A stretch of DNA of 64,000 bases, taken from JANQIO01 sp043513815 (GTDB taxonomy: Bacteria; Pseudomonadota; Gammaproteobacteria; Pseudomonadales; Halieaceae). Under the pieces are notes generated by a model. It worked only from the letters and a program-made list of their open reading frames with translations, was not told where the DNA came from and searched no databases. Below, piece by piece: positions 9,233 to 18,418 of this stretch (its first letter is position 1; each line of letters begins with the position of its first letter). A program made the position numbers and the translations under genes. The DNA lies in contig CP121313.1 in NCBI GenBank assembly GCA_043513815.1, forward strand, positions 4,154,001 through 4,218,000, in the 5' to 3' direction.

Positions 9233-10719
9233 TCTACCTGCTTTCCATTTTGTTCCTCGGCGGCGGCCTGGCCTGGCTTAGCGAGCGCTGGCACCCACAG
9301 GCACCGCGCTGGGTGGCGCTGGGCACGGTGAGTTTCGCTCTGCTGTATCTGGCAGTCGCGGTTGCGCGCCTGCCGGTGGAACAGTTCCACCTGCTGCCGG
9401 GCGCCGCTCAGCCGGAGACCTGGCTGGCGCATACCCGGATTGACTGGATGCCGCGCTTCGGCATTCGCTTCGAGCTCGCCCTGGATGGACTGAGCCTGAC
9501 GCTGGTCAGTCTCACCCTGTTGTTGGGCCTGATCGCACTGAGTGCCTCCTGGTCGGAGATCGACTCACGCACCGGCTTCTTCCAGGCCAACCTGCTCTGG
9601 AGCCTGACCGGCGTGGTGGGTGTGTTCATGGCCATGGACCTGTTCCTGTTCTTTGTGTTCTACGAAGTGATGCTGGTTCCCATGTACCTGCTTATCGCCA
9701 TCTGGGGACACGAGGAACGCGCCTATGCGTCCATGAAATTCTTCCTCTTCACCCAGGCATCCGGCCTGCTGATGCTGGTGTCGATCGTGGTACTGGCCTA
9801 CCAGCACGCGCAGATTGCGGGTAGCTTCAGCTTTTCCTACTTCGACCTGCTGGGCACCCGACTGGACGCCGCGATGGCCTTCTGGGTAATGCTCGGCTTC
9901 TTCCTGGCCTTTACTGTAAAACTGCCGGGCTTCCCGTTCCACACCTGGCTGCCGGATGCACACACCCAGGCGCCCACCGCCGGCAGTGTGCTGCTGGCCG
10001 GCATCCTGTTGAAAACCGGCGCCTACGGGCTACTGCGCTTTACTATTCCCCTGTTCCCGGAAGCATCAGCGGAGTTCGCTCCGATCGCCATGGGGCTGGG
10101 GGCGGCGGGGATCCTGTACGGCGCGGTGCTGGCCTTTGCCCAGACCGACTTCAAGCGGCTGGTGGCCTATTCCAGTGTCAGTCATATGGGCTTTGTGCTG
10201 CTGGGGCTCTACGCCTGGAACAGCCTGGCGGTGCAGGGTGCCATCGTACAGATGGTGGCCCACGGCCTCAGCACTGCTGCGCTGTTCATGATTGCCGGCT
10301 CCCTGCAGCAGCGCATCCACACCCGCGACATGTCGCGCATGGGCGGCCTGTGGTTGCATGCGCCGCGCATGGGTGCCTGTGCGATGTTTTTCACCATGGC
10401 GTCATTGGGATTGCCGGGGCTTGGCAATTTCGTGGCCGAGTTCATGGTGCTGCTGGGCCTGTTCCAGGTGGCGCCGCGATTAACAGTGATCGCCGCCGTC
10501 GGACTGGTGACCGGCGCGGTCTACAGCCTGATCATGCTGCAGCGCAGTTTTCAGGGGCCCGCCGACCTGGAGCGCTCGCTGCCTGATTATGGCCGCCGCG
10601 AAATCGCCACCATGCTGTTGATGGTGGTGCTGTTGATCTCGCTGGGCGTGTTCCCACAGCCGCTGCTGGAGCTGACCCAGCCTACCGTAGACAGCCTGCT
10701 GCAGGGGCCGCAGCCATGA
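9229..10719 (+). CDS. nuoM: NADH-quinone oxidoreductase subunit M
   Basis: A 496-residue antiporter-like subunit, a paralogue of NuoL. It has FYEVMLVPMYLLIAIWG with the functional glutamate and KLPGFPFHTWLPDAHTQAPT. The ATG at 9229 overlaps the nuoL stop; an extension upstream would run 67 residues into nuoL. It ends with a 4-base overlap with nuoN. Confidence 0.95.
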   Translation: MIYLLSILFLGGGLAWLSERWHPQAPRWVALGTVSFALLYLAVAVARLPVEQFHLLPGAAQPETWLAHTRIDWMPRFGIRFELALDGLSLTLVSLTLLLGLIALSASWSEIDSRTGFFQANLLWSLTGVVGVFMAMDLFLFFVFYEVMLVPMYLLIAIWGHEERAYASMKFFLFTQASGLLMLVSIVVLAYQHAQIAGSFSFSYFDLLGTRLDAAMAFWVMLGFFLAFTVKLPGFPFHTWLPDAHTQAPTAGSVLLAGILLKTGAYGLLRFTIPLFPEASAEFAPIAMGLGAAGILYGAVLAFAQTDFKRLVAYSSVSHMGFVLLGLYAWNSLAVQGAIVQMVAHGLSTAALFMIAGSLQQRIHTRDMSRMGGLWLHAPRMGACAMFFTMASLGLPGLGNFVAEFMVLLGLFQVAPRLTVIAAVGLVTGAVYSLIMLQRSFQGPADLERSLPDYGRREIATMLLMVVLLISLGVFPQPLLELTQPTVDSLLQGPQP

Positions 10720-12152
10720 GCGGCGTCAACTGGTGGGCGATAGCACCGCTGCTGGTGCTGAGCGGCGGCGCCGTGCTGCTGATGCTGGTGGTCTCCGCCC
10801 GTCGTGATACCCGGGTAGCCTGGATGACCACCGCCCTGATTCTCGCTGCCGCACTACTGTCCTGCCTGTGGGCGCGCACGGCGATTCCGCAGGCGGTCAC
10901 ACCACTGCTGCTGGCAGACGGTTACGCGCTGTTCTTCAGTGCACTTTTCAGCGGCTGCGGGCTGGTGACGGTGCTGGTGTCATGGGAATACCTGGCCCAA
11001 CGTGAGGGACAGAACGAAGAGTTTTTCCTGTTGCTGCTGCTGTCCACACTGGGGGCGGCAACCCTGGCCTATGCCAATCACTTCGCGTCGCTATTACTGG
11101 GCATGGAGTTGCTGGGGGTGTCCCTGTACGCCCTCATCGGCTACCCCGACAAGCTGGAATTGCCGCTCGAAGCCGCGATCAAGTACCTGGTGCTGTCGGC
11201 GGCGGCCTCGGCCACTTTCCTGTTTGGCTTTGCCCTGCTGTACGCCGCCATCGGTGTGCTCGACTACCCCGGCATCGGGGCTGCGCTGGCGACCTCAGAC
11301 AACCCGGTGCTACTGGCGGCGGCCGCCATGATTGTCGCCGGCCTGGGCTACAAGCTTAGCGTCGTACCCTTTCACATGTGGACACCGGACGTCTACGAAG
11401 GGGCGCCGGCGCCTATCGCAGGCTTCCTGGCGTCGGTGTCAAAGGGCGCGATCTTTGCAGCGCTGTTGCGCTGGTGGATGGTCTCGGGGCTCTATGAGTT
11501 ACCGGGGCTGCTGACCCTGGTCGCGCTGGTCGCCGGCGCCTCGATGCTGGTCGGCAATCTGCTGGCGCTGCTGCAGGACAACGTCAAGCGCATGCTTGCC
11601 TACTCTTCCATCGCCCACATGGGCTACCTGCTGATCGTGCTGGTGGCCTGCGGGCTGGCACCCAACCCGGACCTGGCCAAGGAAGCGGCCATGTACTACC
11701 TGGTCGCCTACACCGTCACCAACCTGGCCGCCTTCACGCTGCTGGGAACGCTGTCGAGAGCCAGCGGCAATGCCGAGCTCGACACCCTGGATGACCTGAA
11801 CGGGTTGTTCTGGCGCCAGCCCGGCCTGTCGCTGCTATTTACGGTGGCCCTGCTGTCGCTGGCTGGGATACCGCTCACCGCGGGCTTTATCGGCAAGTTC
11901 TACCTGTTCTCGGCGGGCGTTGCCGGCTCGCTATGGGGCCTACTGGCACTGCTGGTCATCGGCAGCGCAATGGGCATCTTCTACTACCTGCGTGCGGTCT
12001 ACCGAATGACTCTGGACAGCAGTGGCCAGCCAGAAAGCCCAGAGCCCCCTGGTTGGGCGGCACGCCTCACCTGTTACGGCCTGGTATTGGCGATGTTGTA
12101 TCTAGGCATCGTCCCCGGGCGATTGATGGAAGTTTTGCGAACTATACTTTGA
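10716..12152 (+). CDS. nuoN: NADH-quinone oxidoreductase subunit N
   Basis: A 478-residue third antiporter-like subunit. Conserved elements are LLGMELLGVSLYALIGY, YKLSVVPFHMWTPDVYEGAP and LLALLQDNVKRMLAYSSIAH. It closes the operon: the next gene starts 29 bases downstream on the same strand, without a clear terminator between. Confidence 0.95.
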   Translation: MSGVNWWAIAPLLVLSGGAVLLMLVVSARRDTRVAWMTTALILAAALLSCLWARTAIPQAVTPLLLADGYALFFSALFSGCGLVTVLVSWEYLAQREGQNEEFFLLLLLSTLGAATLAYANHFASLLLGMELLGVSLYALIGYPDKLELPLEAAIKYLVLSAAASATFLFGFALLYAAIGVLDYPGIGAALATSDNPVLLAAAAMIVAGLGYKLSVVPFHMWTPDVYEGAPAPIAGFLASVSKGAIFAALLRWWMVSGLYELPGLLTLVALVAGASMLVGNLLALLQDNVKRMLAYSSIAHMGYLLIVLVACGLAPNPDLAKEAAMYYLVAYTVTNLAAFTLLGTLSRASGNAELDTLDDLNGLFWRQPGLSLLFTVALLSLAGIPLTAGFIGKFYLFSAGVAGSLWGLLALLVIGSAMGIFYYLRAVYRMTLDSSGQPESPEPPGWAARLTCYGLVLAMLYLGIVPGRLMEVLRTIL

Positions 12153-12181
12153 CTACATGCTCCCAGGAGCCGGAGGACGCT

Positions 12182-12583
12182 ATGCTGCGGTCAGTGGAAC
12201 TCAAGAACCATATGCTCAGACACCCGGTAACGGTTCGTGCCGATGCCACCATGGGTGAGGCTATCAAGCTCATCATCGACAACAAGATTTCCGGCCTGTG
12301 CGTGGTTGATGATGCCAACCGTCTGGTCGGCATCCTCTCCGAGCTTGATTGCCTGAAAGCCATGTTGAGCAATAGCTACAACGAGGGCGGTATCGGCCAG
12401 GTGAAAGACTATATGGCGGGGGACAACCTGATTGTCGCCAACCCCCACGAAGACATCACCGATGTGGCTCAGGACATGCTGTTGAAGAAGAAGCGCCGTC
12501 GCCCGGTGGTGGAAGACGGTCGCCTGATCGGCCAGGTGACCTGTCGCCAGCTGCTGAAGGCCGCCAGGGATTTCGGCAGCTGA
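12182..12583 (+). CDS. CBS-domain pair protein
   Basis: A 133-residue stand-alone Bateman module: two CBS motifs, about residues 8-65 and 73-130, and nothing else. CBS pairs usually bind adenosine nucleotides and act as sensors, but the partner is unknown here. The start is supported by AGGAGCCGGAGGACGCT just upstream. It sits 29 bases behind nuoN and could be co-transcribed with it, a link I cannot test. KKKRRRPVVEDGRLIGQV is the basic loop of the second repeat. Confidence 0.8.
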   Translation: MLRSVELKNHMLRHPVTVRADATMGEAIKLIIDNKISGLCVVDDANRLVGILSELDCLKAMLSNSYNEGGIGQVKDYMAGDNLIVANPHEDITDVAQDMLLKKKRRRPVVEDGRLIGQVTCRQLLKAARDFGS

Positions 12584-12711
12584 ACCGGCGGCCAGCCGCT
12601 CTTAAAAAATGAGCCTGAGATAAAGCGCGACCACCGCACGGTAGAATGCCGTGTAATGCGCTACGACATGGCATAGGCTGGGAATCCGAAAATTACTCCA
12701 CGGAGTCGCCT

Positions 12712-13809
12712 GTGATTCGTCGTATCCTGCTGTCAGGACTGGCACTGCTAGTCATTGCCGTAACCGCTCTGGCCTTTGTTATCTCCAATACTTCTGAGTG
12801 CCCGAGCAACCCGGTCGCCACCGCGGGTGGCGAGACCATGTCGGCGGTCATCTACCGCTGTTACGGCTCACCGGACGTGCTCGAATTCACCACCGTGGAC
12901 AAACCGGCGCCGGAGGCAGACGAGGTACTGATCAAGGTGTCCGCCGCCGGGGTCAACCCGCTGGACTGGCACTACATGCGCGGCTCCCCCTATATCCTGC
13001 GGCTCTTTGCCGGCACCGGCGCACCGGATGACTTTCGCATAGGCGTGGACTTTGCCGGCACCGTGGTGGCGACAGGGCCCGAGGTGACCCGCTTCGAGGT
13101 CGGCGATGAAATCTTCGGCGGTGCCTGGGGAGCCTTTGGCGAGTATGTGGTTCGCTCCCAGGATCGCGCCCTGGCACTGAAACCCGACAATGTCAGTTTC
13201 GCCGAGGCGGCCGGGGTACCGATTGCCGCCATCACCGCCCTGCAGGGCCTGCGCGATCACGGCCAGCTCCAGCCCGGCCAGCGGGTGCTGATTAACGGCG
13301 CCTCTGGCGGGGTGGGAACTTACGCCGTGCAGATCGCCAAGGCCATGGGCGCCCACGTCAGCGGCGTATGCAGCGGCCGCAACGTCGAGATGGTGACAAA
13401 CCTCGGCGCAGACCAGGTGTTCAACTACAAGGAAGAGAACTATACCGAGAGCGGCCAGACTTTTGACCTGATTCTCGACATGATTGGCAACCACGGCGCT
13501 CTTGCCAACCGACAGGTATTGGAGCCCGAGGGGCGACTGGTATTGGTGGGCGGCTCCAAGGGCAACTGGCTGGCACCCTTTTACAATGTCATTTCCACCA
13601 GCCTGATCAATCCATTTGTGTCTCAGGAATTGATGGCCTTCACCGCCCAGATGACCGTGGAGGACATGCAAGCGCTGGCCGAGCTGATGGCCGATGGCAA
13701 GGTGCGCACGGTGATCGACCAGACCTATTCCCTGGCAGAGACCGCAGAGGCCGTTCGCCATTCAGAGTCAGGCCGCGCCCGCGGCAAGATAATCGTTTCC
13801 GTCCCATGA
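12712..13809 (+). CDS. Membrane-anchored NAD(P)-dependent alcohol dehydrogenase / quinone-oxidoreductase-like (MDR) protein
   Basis: Residues about 45-365 are a zinc-free medium-chain dehydrogenase: GroES-like N-terminal part with GVNPLDWHYMRG, then the Rossmann loop INGASGGVGTYAVQIAKAMG. Members usually reduce quinones or alpha,beta-unsaturated carbonyls with NADPH. Unusually, the N terminus is one hydrophobic helix (ILLSGLALLVIAVTALAFVI), suggesting a membrane anchor or uncleaved signal. The GTG at 12712 is preferred because CGGAG lies seven bases upstream. An ATG at 12646 would add 22 unlikely residues, and an internal ATG at 12838 would remove the anchor. Its stop overlaps the next gene (ATGA). 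Confidence 0.75.
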   Translation: MIRRILLSGLALLVIAVTALAFVISNTSECPSNPVATAGGETMSAVIYRCYGSPDVLEFTTVDKPAPEADEVLIKVSAAGVNPLDWHYMRGSPYILRLFAGTGAPDDFRIGVDFAGTVVATGPEVTRFEVGDEIFGGAWGAFGEYVVRSQDRALALKPDNVSFAEAAGVPIAAITALQGLRDHGQLQPGQRVLINGASGGVGTYAVQIAKAMGAHVSGVCSGRNVEMVTNLGADQVFNYKEENYTESGQTFDLILDMIGNHGALANRQVLEPEGRLVLVGGSKGNWLAPFYNVISTSLINPFVSQELMAFTAQMTVEDMQALAELMADGKVRTVIDQTYSLAETAEAVRHSESGRARGKIIVSVP

Positions 13810-14993
13810 CAAGCGAGTGCCCTGACATGCGAGCAATCTTGCTGTCTTTGCTACTGATCCTGCTGCCAGGCGCTACGCTGGCCGACACCGATGATGCGGC
13901 GGCACGTTCCGAGCGTTTCACGATTGCCTCAAAAGTGCTGGACGAATCGCGCACGCTGCTGGTGAGAACACCGCCCGGTTTTGAGCCTGAAAAACGCTAT
14001 CCGGTGGTCTATGTACTGGACGGCGAGTGGAATTTTGAACTGGTGGCCGCTTACCTGGACTACATGGCGGACAACTACGTCTACCCCCCCATGATTGTCA
14101 CTGCAGTCACAAACGTAAATCGCAACCGTGATTACGTCCCGAGGGAGGACGCCTGGTTCAGGGAAACCGGGAAAGCAGACGCTTTCCTGAATTTCGTCGA
14201 TCGCGAGTGGCGAGCCGAGATCAACAAGCGCTACCCCACGTCAGAGATCGACATCCTGGTGGGCCATTCATTCGGTGGCGTGTTCACACTGCACAGCCTG
14301 TTCAGCGGCAGAAACTTGTTTGACGCGTACTTTGCGCTGGGTAGCAGTGCCTGGATCGCGGATCGGGTTTTGTTTGAGGAAGCCGACACCTGGTTTAAGG
14401 ACAAGCCGGCGGCGGGCACCTTTGTCTACATGGCCGTGGGCGAAGGCGACGGCGGACCCACGGTGCCTTCCAGCGAGGCGCTGGCCGCGCGCTTTACAGA
14501 ACTGGCGCCCGCCGACCTGGAATGGTACTTCGAGGTCACCCCTCGCACCGACCACTTCAAGAACGTGGTATCGGGCCTGCACGACGGCTTCATGAAGCTG
14601 TTTCCAGCCTGGGGGTACGAGGAGGAGCTGACCGCAGCCGCAGCAAGTGGCAGTGAGGCAGTCGATCAATGGTTCAGCAACAAGCAAGCAGAACTGGGTT
14701 ACCGTTTCCTGCCGGCCTGGTTTGATGTCGGTGTCACTGCGTCTACCCTGGCCAGGGAGGGCAATACCGATGCCGCCATCGCTGTGGTGCAAAACCTGGT
14801 CCGCTATCACCCTGACAATGCTCACGTTGCCAGCTTTGCTGGCGGCGTATACCAGGCGGCGGGACAATCCGACAAAGCTGCTGCGGAATACCGCCGCGCC
14901 ATTGCGCTGGCGGAAGCACAGGGACTACACCCGAATGCCATGCATCTCGACCCCATCAGGGAGAGGCTGTCGCGCCTAGAAGGCGCTCAATAA
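13806..14993 (+). CDS. Secreted alpha/beta-hydrolase, putative esterase family (PF00756 type)
   Basis: A 395-residue protein with a signal peptide (ILLSLLLILLPGATLA; the start could also be the internal ATG at 13827). The nucleophile elbow is GHSFGG (Ser155), preceded by a typical VVYVLDGEWNF strand-loop. TDHFKN probably supplies the histidine. The fold resembles IroE/Fes-type and esterase-D-type hydrolases; the substrate is unknown. The C-terminal 100 residues look like a TPR-type helix pair (VVQNLVRYHPDNAHV, AAEYRRAIALAEAQG). It overlaps the preceding dehydrogenase by 4 bases, and its last 18 bases overlap the convergent SulP gene. Confidence 0.72.
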   Translation: MTSECPDMRAILLSLLLILLPGATLADTDDAAARSERFTIASKVLDESRTLLVRTPPGFEPEKRYPVVYVLDGEWNFELVAAYLDYMADNYVYPPMIVTAVTNVNRNRDYVPREDAWFRETGKADAFLNFVDREWRAEINKRYPTSEIDILVGHSFGGVFTLHSLFSGRNLFDAYFALGSSAWIADRVLFEEADTWFKDKPAAGTFVYMAVGEGDGGPTVPSSEALAARFTELAPADLEWYFEVTPRTDHFKNVVSGLHDGFMKLFPAWGYEEELTAAAASGSEAVDQWFSNKQAELGYRFLPAWFDVGVTASTLAREGNTDAAIAVVQNLVRYHPDNAHVASFAGGVYQAAGQSDKAAAEYRRAIALAEAQGLHPNAMHLDPIRERLSRLEGAQ

Positions 14994-16724
14994 CATCTGT
15001 GGCTGGACCGTCTCGGTGTTCGACAGGTGGGCGATGGCCTGGTGCTGGCTAAGGAAAACCTCCCCGCTCAGGCGTGAGACAAAATCCGTTTTCTGGAGGC
15101 AATCCATTACCGGCCCTTTGACCTCACTCAGGTGCAGGCTCACGCCGGATTCCTTAAGGCGCTGGTTTACTTCTTCCAGTACCTCGAGGGCACTGAGATC
15201 GATGGCATTAACCGCCGGGCACATCAGCACCACGTGGCGCACACCAGGATCCTTCGCCACCAGGCCGTAAATCGCATCTTCTATAAAGGCGGCGTTGGCG
15301 AAGTACAGGCTCTCGTCGACTCGCAGGGAGACGATCCCAGGGTGGGTAATCACTTTGTGCCGTTCTACGTTGCGGAAATGCTCGGTCCCGGGCACTTCTC
15401 CCACTACCGCCATATGCGGCCGCGAGGTTTCATACAAGTGCAGTGCCAGCGACGCAAATACGCCGCACAGTACGCCGACTTCAACGCCTGCGACCAGCGT
15501 CACCACCAGGGTGGTGGCAATCGCGGCGAAGTCACCGCGAGAATAGCGCCAGGCCCGCCGCAGGTGCGAGAAATCTACCAGCCCCAGAACCGCAACAATG
15601 ATGACCGCTGCCAGGGTGGCCTTGGGCAAAAAATACAGTAGTGGCGTCAGCAGCAGTGCCGCCAGCGCCATGCCGGCGGCGGCAAACAGGCTTGCCGCCG
15701 GTGTTACAGCGCCCGCGTCAAAGTTCACGACCGACCGTGAGAAGCCGCCGGTAACCGGGATACCGCCGGACAGGGCCGAGCTGATGTTGGCCGCTCCAAG
15801 GCCGATCAGTTCCTGGTTCGGGTCGATGCGCTGGCGGCGCTTGGCGGCCAGGGTCCTGCCCACCGAGACAGATTCCACATAACCGATGATCGCAATCAGC
15901 AGTGCGCTGTCGGTCAGCTCCCACCACAGCTCAGGCATCAGTAGGGGAAACTGCAGTACGGGCAGGCCCTGCGGCACGGTGCCGACTACCGCAACGCCGG
16001 ACTCCTGCAGGGAGAATCGCCAGGCCAGCGCGGTCGTCAGGAACACCACCAGAACCGGGCTCGCCTTGCACACCAGGTCAGCCAGGCGAGGCGCCAGGCC
16101 CCAATCCAACAGCAGGGGTTTTATGCGGCGAGCCAGCAGCAAGGTGCCGAGCGCCAGCAGACCGAGGGCCAGGGTGCTTGCATTGGTTTCGGCCATTGCT
16201 GCACCCAGGCTGCTGCCTAGCTCAATGACCGTATCGCCGCCGGCATCGACCCCCAGCAGGTGTCGAAACTGACCCAGTGCGATGATGATGGCCGACGCAG
16301 TAATAAATCCCGCTACTACCGGGTGCGACAGGAAATTCACCAGGAAACCAAGACGCAGCAGGCCCATGGCAACCAGAATCAGGCCCGACAGCAGCGCCAG
16401 CGCAATGGTAGCGGTGATGTAATCTGCTCCGGTGGTTGCGACCACATCACCCACCGCCGTGGCAGTCATCAGTGAGATTACCGCCACCGGCCCCACCGAC
16501 AGGGTGCGGCTGGTTCCAAGTAACGCGTAGGTGACCAGCGGCAACATGGTGGCGTACAGGCCCATCTCAGCCGGCACGCCAGCCAGCAGCGCGTAGGCCA
16601 ATGACTGCGGGATCAGCATGATAGTGACAATGGCGGCCGCCAGCAGATCGCTGGCCAGGGTGTCGCGGTCGTAATCGCGTAGCCAGGCAAGGCAGGGCAG
16701 GCTGATTCGGGGTGGCAGATTCAC
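14976..16724 (-). CDS. SulP-family inorganic anion transporter with STAS domain
   Basis: A 582-residue permease with 10-14 membrane segments and a C-terminal STAS domain (about 440-560, including VDESLYFANAAFIEDAIYGL). The N-terminal signature IPQSLAYALLAGVPAEMGLY is characteristic of SulP. Members move sulfate, bicarbonate or related anions. The start is a GTG at 16724, four bases after the SQR-fusion stop. Being third in an operon with persulfide dioxygenase and SQR, it probably handles sulfate or sulfite export or exchange (inference). Confidence 0.85.
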   Translation of the reverse strand: MNLPPRISLPCLAWLRDYDRDTLASDLLAAAIVTIMLIPQSLAYALLAGVPAEMGLYATMLPLVTYALLGTSRTLSVGPVAVISLMTATAVGDVVATTGADYITATIALALLSGLILVAMGLLRLGFLVNFLSHPVVAGFITASAIIIALGQFRHLLGVDAGGDTVIELGSSLGAAMAETNASTLALGLLALGTLLLARRIKPLLLDWGLAPRLADLVCKASPVLVVFLTTALAWRFSLQESGVAVVGTVPQGLPVLQFPLLMPELWWELTDSALLIAIIGYVESVSVGRTLAAKRRQRIDPNQELIGLGAANISSALSGGIPVTGGFSRSVVNFDAGAVTPAASLFAAAGMALAALLLTPLLYFLPKATLAAVIIVAVLGLVDFSHLRRAWRYSRGDFAAIATTLVVTLVAGVEVGVLCGVFASLALHLYETSRPHMAVVGEVPGTEHFRNVERHKVITHPGIVSLRVDESLYFANAAFIEDAIYGLVAKDPGVRHVVLMCPAVNAIDLSALEVLEEVNQRLKESGVSLHLSEVKGPVMDCLQKTDFVSRLSGEVFLSQHQAIAHLSNTETVQPQMLLSAF

Positions 16725-16728
16725 GAAC

Positions 16729-18408
16729 TCAGGCCGTCGGCAGGTTTTTTTCAGCGCGCACCATCCACTCGCGTCCCTTCAACATGGCTTTCCAGTACAC
16801 CGGCGGCAATATTTTTTCCTTGAGCAACCAGGCCAGATGACTGGGTCGCTTGCCGTTGATCAGCCAGTTCGGGAAGCTGGGCAGCAACTTGCCCCCATAG
16901 CCAAACTCGGCCAGCACGATCTTGCCGCGCTCGACGGTCAGCGGGCAGGATCCGTAGCCGTTGTAGTGGGCCACACCGGATACCCGGCCCATGTCCTGAA
17001 GCAGGTTATTGGCCACCACCGGCGCCTGCATGCGGGCCGCCGCCGCGGTTTTCGCGTTGGGCGCATTCATCGCATCGCCCAGCGACCAGATGTTGGAGTA
17101 GCGCTTGTGGCGCAGGGTGTTCTGATCAACATCCACCCAACCGGCGTCATCTGCCAGTTCGCTGTCTGCAATAAAGTCCGGGGCGCACTGCGGCGGCGTA
17201 ACGTGAATCATGTCGAACTCACGAGCAACCTCGATCACCTCACCGGCTTCATCTGTGGCGGTGAACCATGCCATGCGAGACGGGCCGTCGATGCGGGTCA
17301 GCCGGTGGTTGAACTTCAGGTCGGCACCGTAGCGCTCAACGTATTGCATAAGCGCCGGAACGTAGTCCTTGACGCCGAACAGCACTGCGCCGGCGTTATA
17401 GAACTCGACTTCCATCCCGTCCAGGCACCCCTGCCGCAGCCAGTGATCGCACGACAGGTAGAGGGCTTTCTGAGGCGCCCCTGCGCACTTGATCGGCATC
17501 GGTGGCTGGGTGAATAACGCCCGCCCGCCACGCAGGTTCTGCACCAGCTCCCAGGTGTAGGGGGCAAGATCGAAGCGATAATTGGAGGTCACGCCATTGT
17601 GGCCAAGGGTTTCTGCCAGCCCTTCGATGGCGTGCCAGTCCAGCTTGATACCGGGAGCCACGATCAGCCGCCGATAGGAAAGCCGCCGACAGTTTTCCAG
17701 CACGACCCGGTCCTTGTCAGGCTCAAAGGCCATTACCGCTTCCTTGATCCATTCGACGCCCTGGGGGATCAGGGATGCCATGGTCTTGACCGTGTGGCCC
17801 TTGTCGAATACCCCGGCGCCCACCAGGGTCCAGCCAGGCTGGTAGTAGTGCACTTCAGCGGGGTCGACGATAGCGATAGAGAGGTCGCTATCACGGGCCA
17901 GCAGGCTGGAGGCAGCTGCGATACCACCGGCGCCCGCGCCGACGATCAACACGTCCCAGGTCCTGGCGCCGTTGCTGCCGCCGCTGAATTGCTCTCCCGC
18001 CAACTGGCGAGCCAGGCCCGACATATCGAAGCCGGACTCACTGGCGTGCTTGATCAGAGCCTCCACACCTGTCCCTCGGCGCGCTTCCACCAGGGACCAC
18101 AGGGTCATGGAGCGGTTGCCGGTGCGGCAGAAAGCCAGCACCGGAGCGGGCAGGTCCTCGAGGTCGCGAGCGAACTCGGTGATGTCATAGTCCGCCACCT
18201 TGCCGCTGATAACGGGCAGGTAGCGGCAGGCGAGCCCCGCCGCCTCGGCGGCGCGCTCGATTTCCACTACGGTAGGCTGGTCCGGGGACTCGCCGTCGGG
18301 CCGATTGCAGATGATGGAACGAAAGCCCATGGCCGCCAGTGCTGGCAAGTCATCGGGCTGAATCTGCTCGGACACGGCGAAATTCTCGGAGATCTGTTTG
18401 ACGTCCAT
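16729..18408 (-). CDS. DUF442 (rhodanese/phosphatase-like) domain fused to type II sulfide:quinone oxidoreductase
   Basis: 559 residues in two parts. Residues 1-110 are a DUF442/TIGR01244-type domain with the active loop FCRTGNRS (Cys94). Residues 150-559 are an FAD-dependent oxidoreductase with the dinucleotide loop VGAGAGG (157-162). Both redox cysteines of human-type (type II) SQR are present: Cys308 in PIKCAGAPQK and Cys488 in GYGSCPL. SELADDAGWVDVDQNTL also matches that family. SQR oxidises sulfide to a persulfide and reduces quinone; the DUF442 loop could relay the sulfane sulfur (inference). GAGGAAA precedes the ATG. The gene lies 10 bases after the persulfide dioxygenase gene. Confidence 0.88.
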   Translation of the reverse strand: MDVKQISENFAVSEQIQPDDLPALAAMGFRSIICNRPDGESPDQPTVVEIERAAEAAGLACRYLPVISGKVADYDITEFARDLEDLPAPVLAFCRTGNRSMTLWSLVEARRGTGVEALIKHASESGFDMSGLARQLAGEQFSGGSNGARTWDVLIVGAGAGGIAAASSLLARDSDLSIAIVDPAEVHYYQPGWTLVGAGVFDKGHTVKTMASLIPQGVEWIKEAVMAFEPDKDRVVLENCRRLSYRRLIVAPGIKLDWHAIEGLAETLGHNGVTSNYRFDLAPYTWELVQNLRGGRALFTQPPMPIKCAGAPQKALYLSCDHWLRQGCLDGMEVEFYNAGAVLFGVKDYVPALMQYVERYGADLKFNHRLTRIDGPSRMAWFTATDEAGEVIEVAREFDMIHVTPPQCAPDFIADSELADDAGWVDVDQNTLRHKRYSNIWSLGDAMNAPNAKTAAAARMQAPVVANNLLQDMGRVSGVAHYNGYGSCPLTVERGKIVLAEFGYGGKLLPSFPNWLINGKRPSHLAWLLKEKILPPVYWKAMLKGREWMVRAEKNLPTA

Positions 18409-18418
18409 GGGGGTTTCC

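Noticed and set aside
12584..12645. Intrinsic terminator after the CBS protein gene
   Set aside because: The possible GC-rich stem has only a two-base loop and is followed by an A run, not a T run, on the plus strand.
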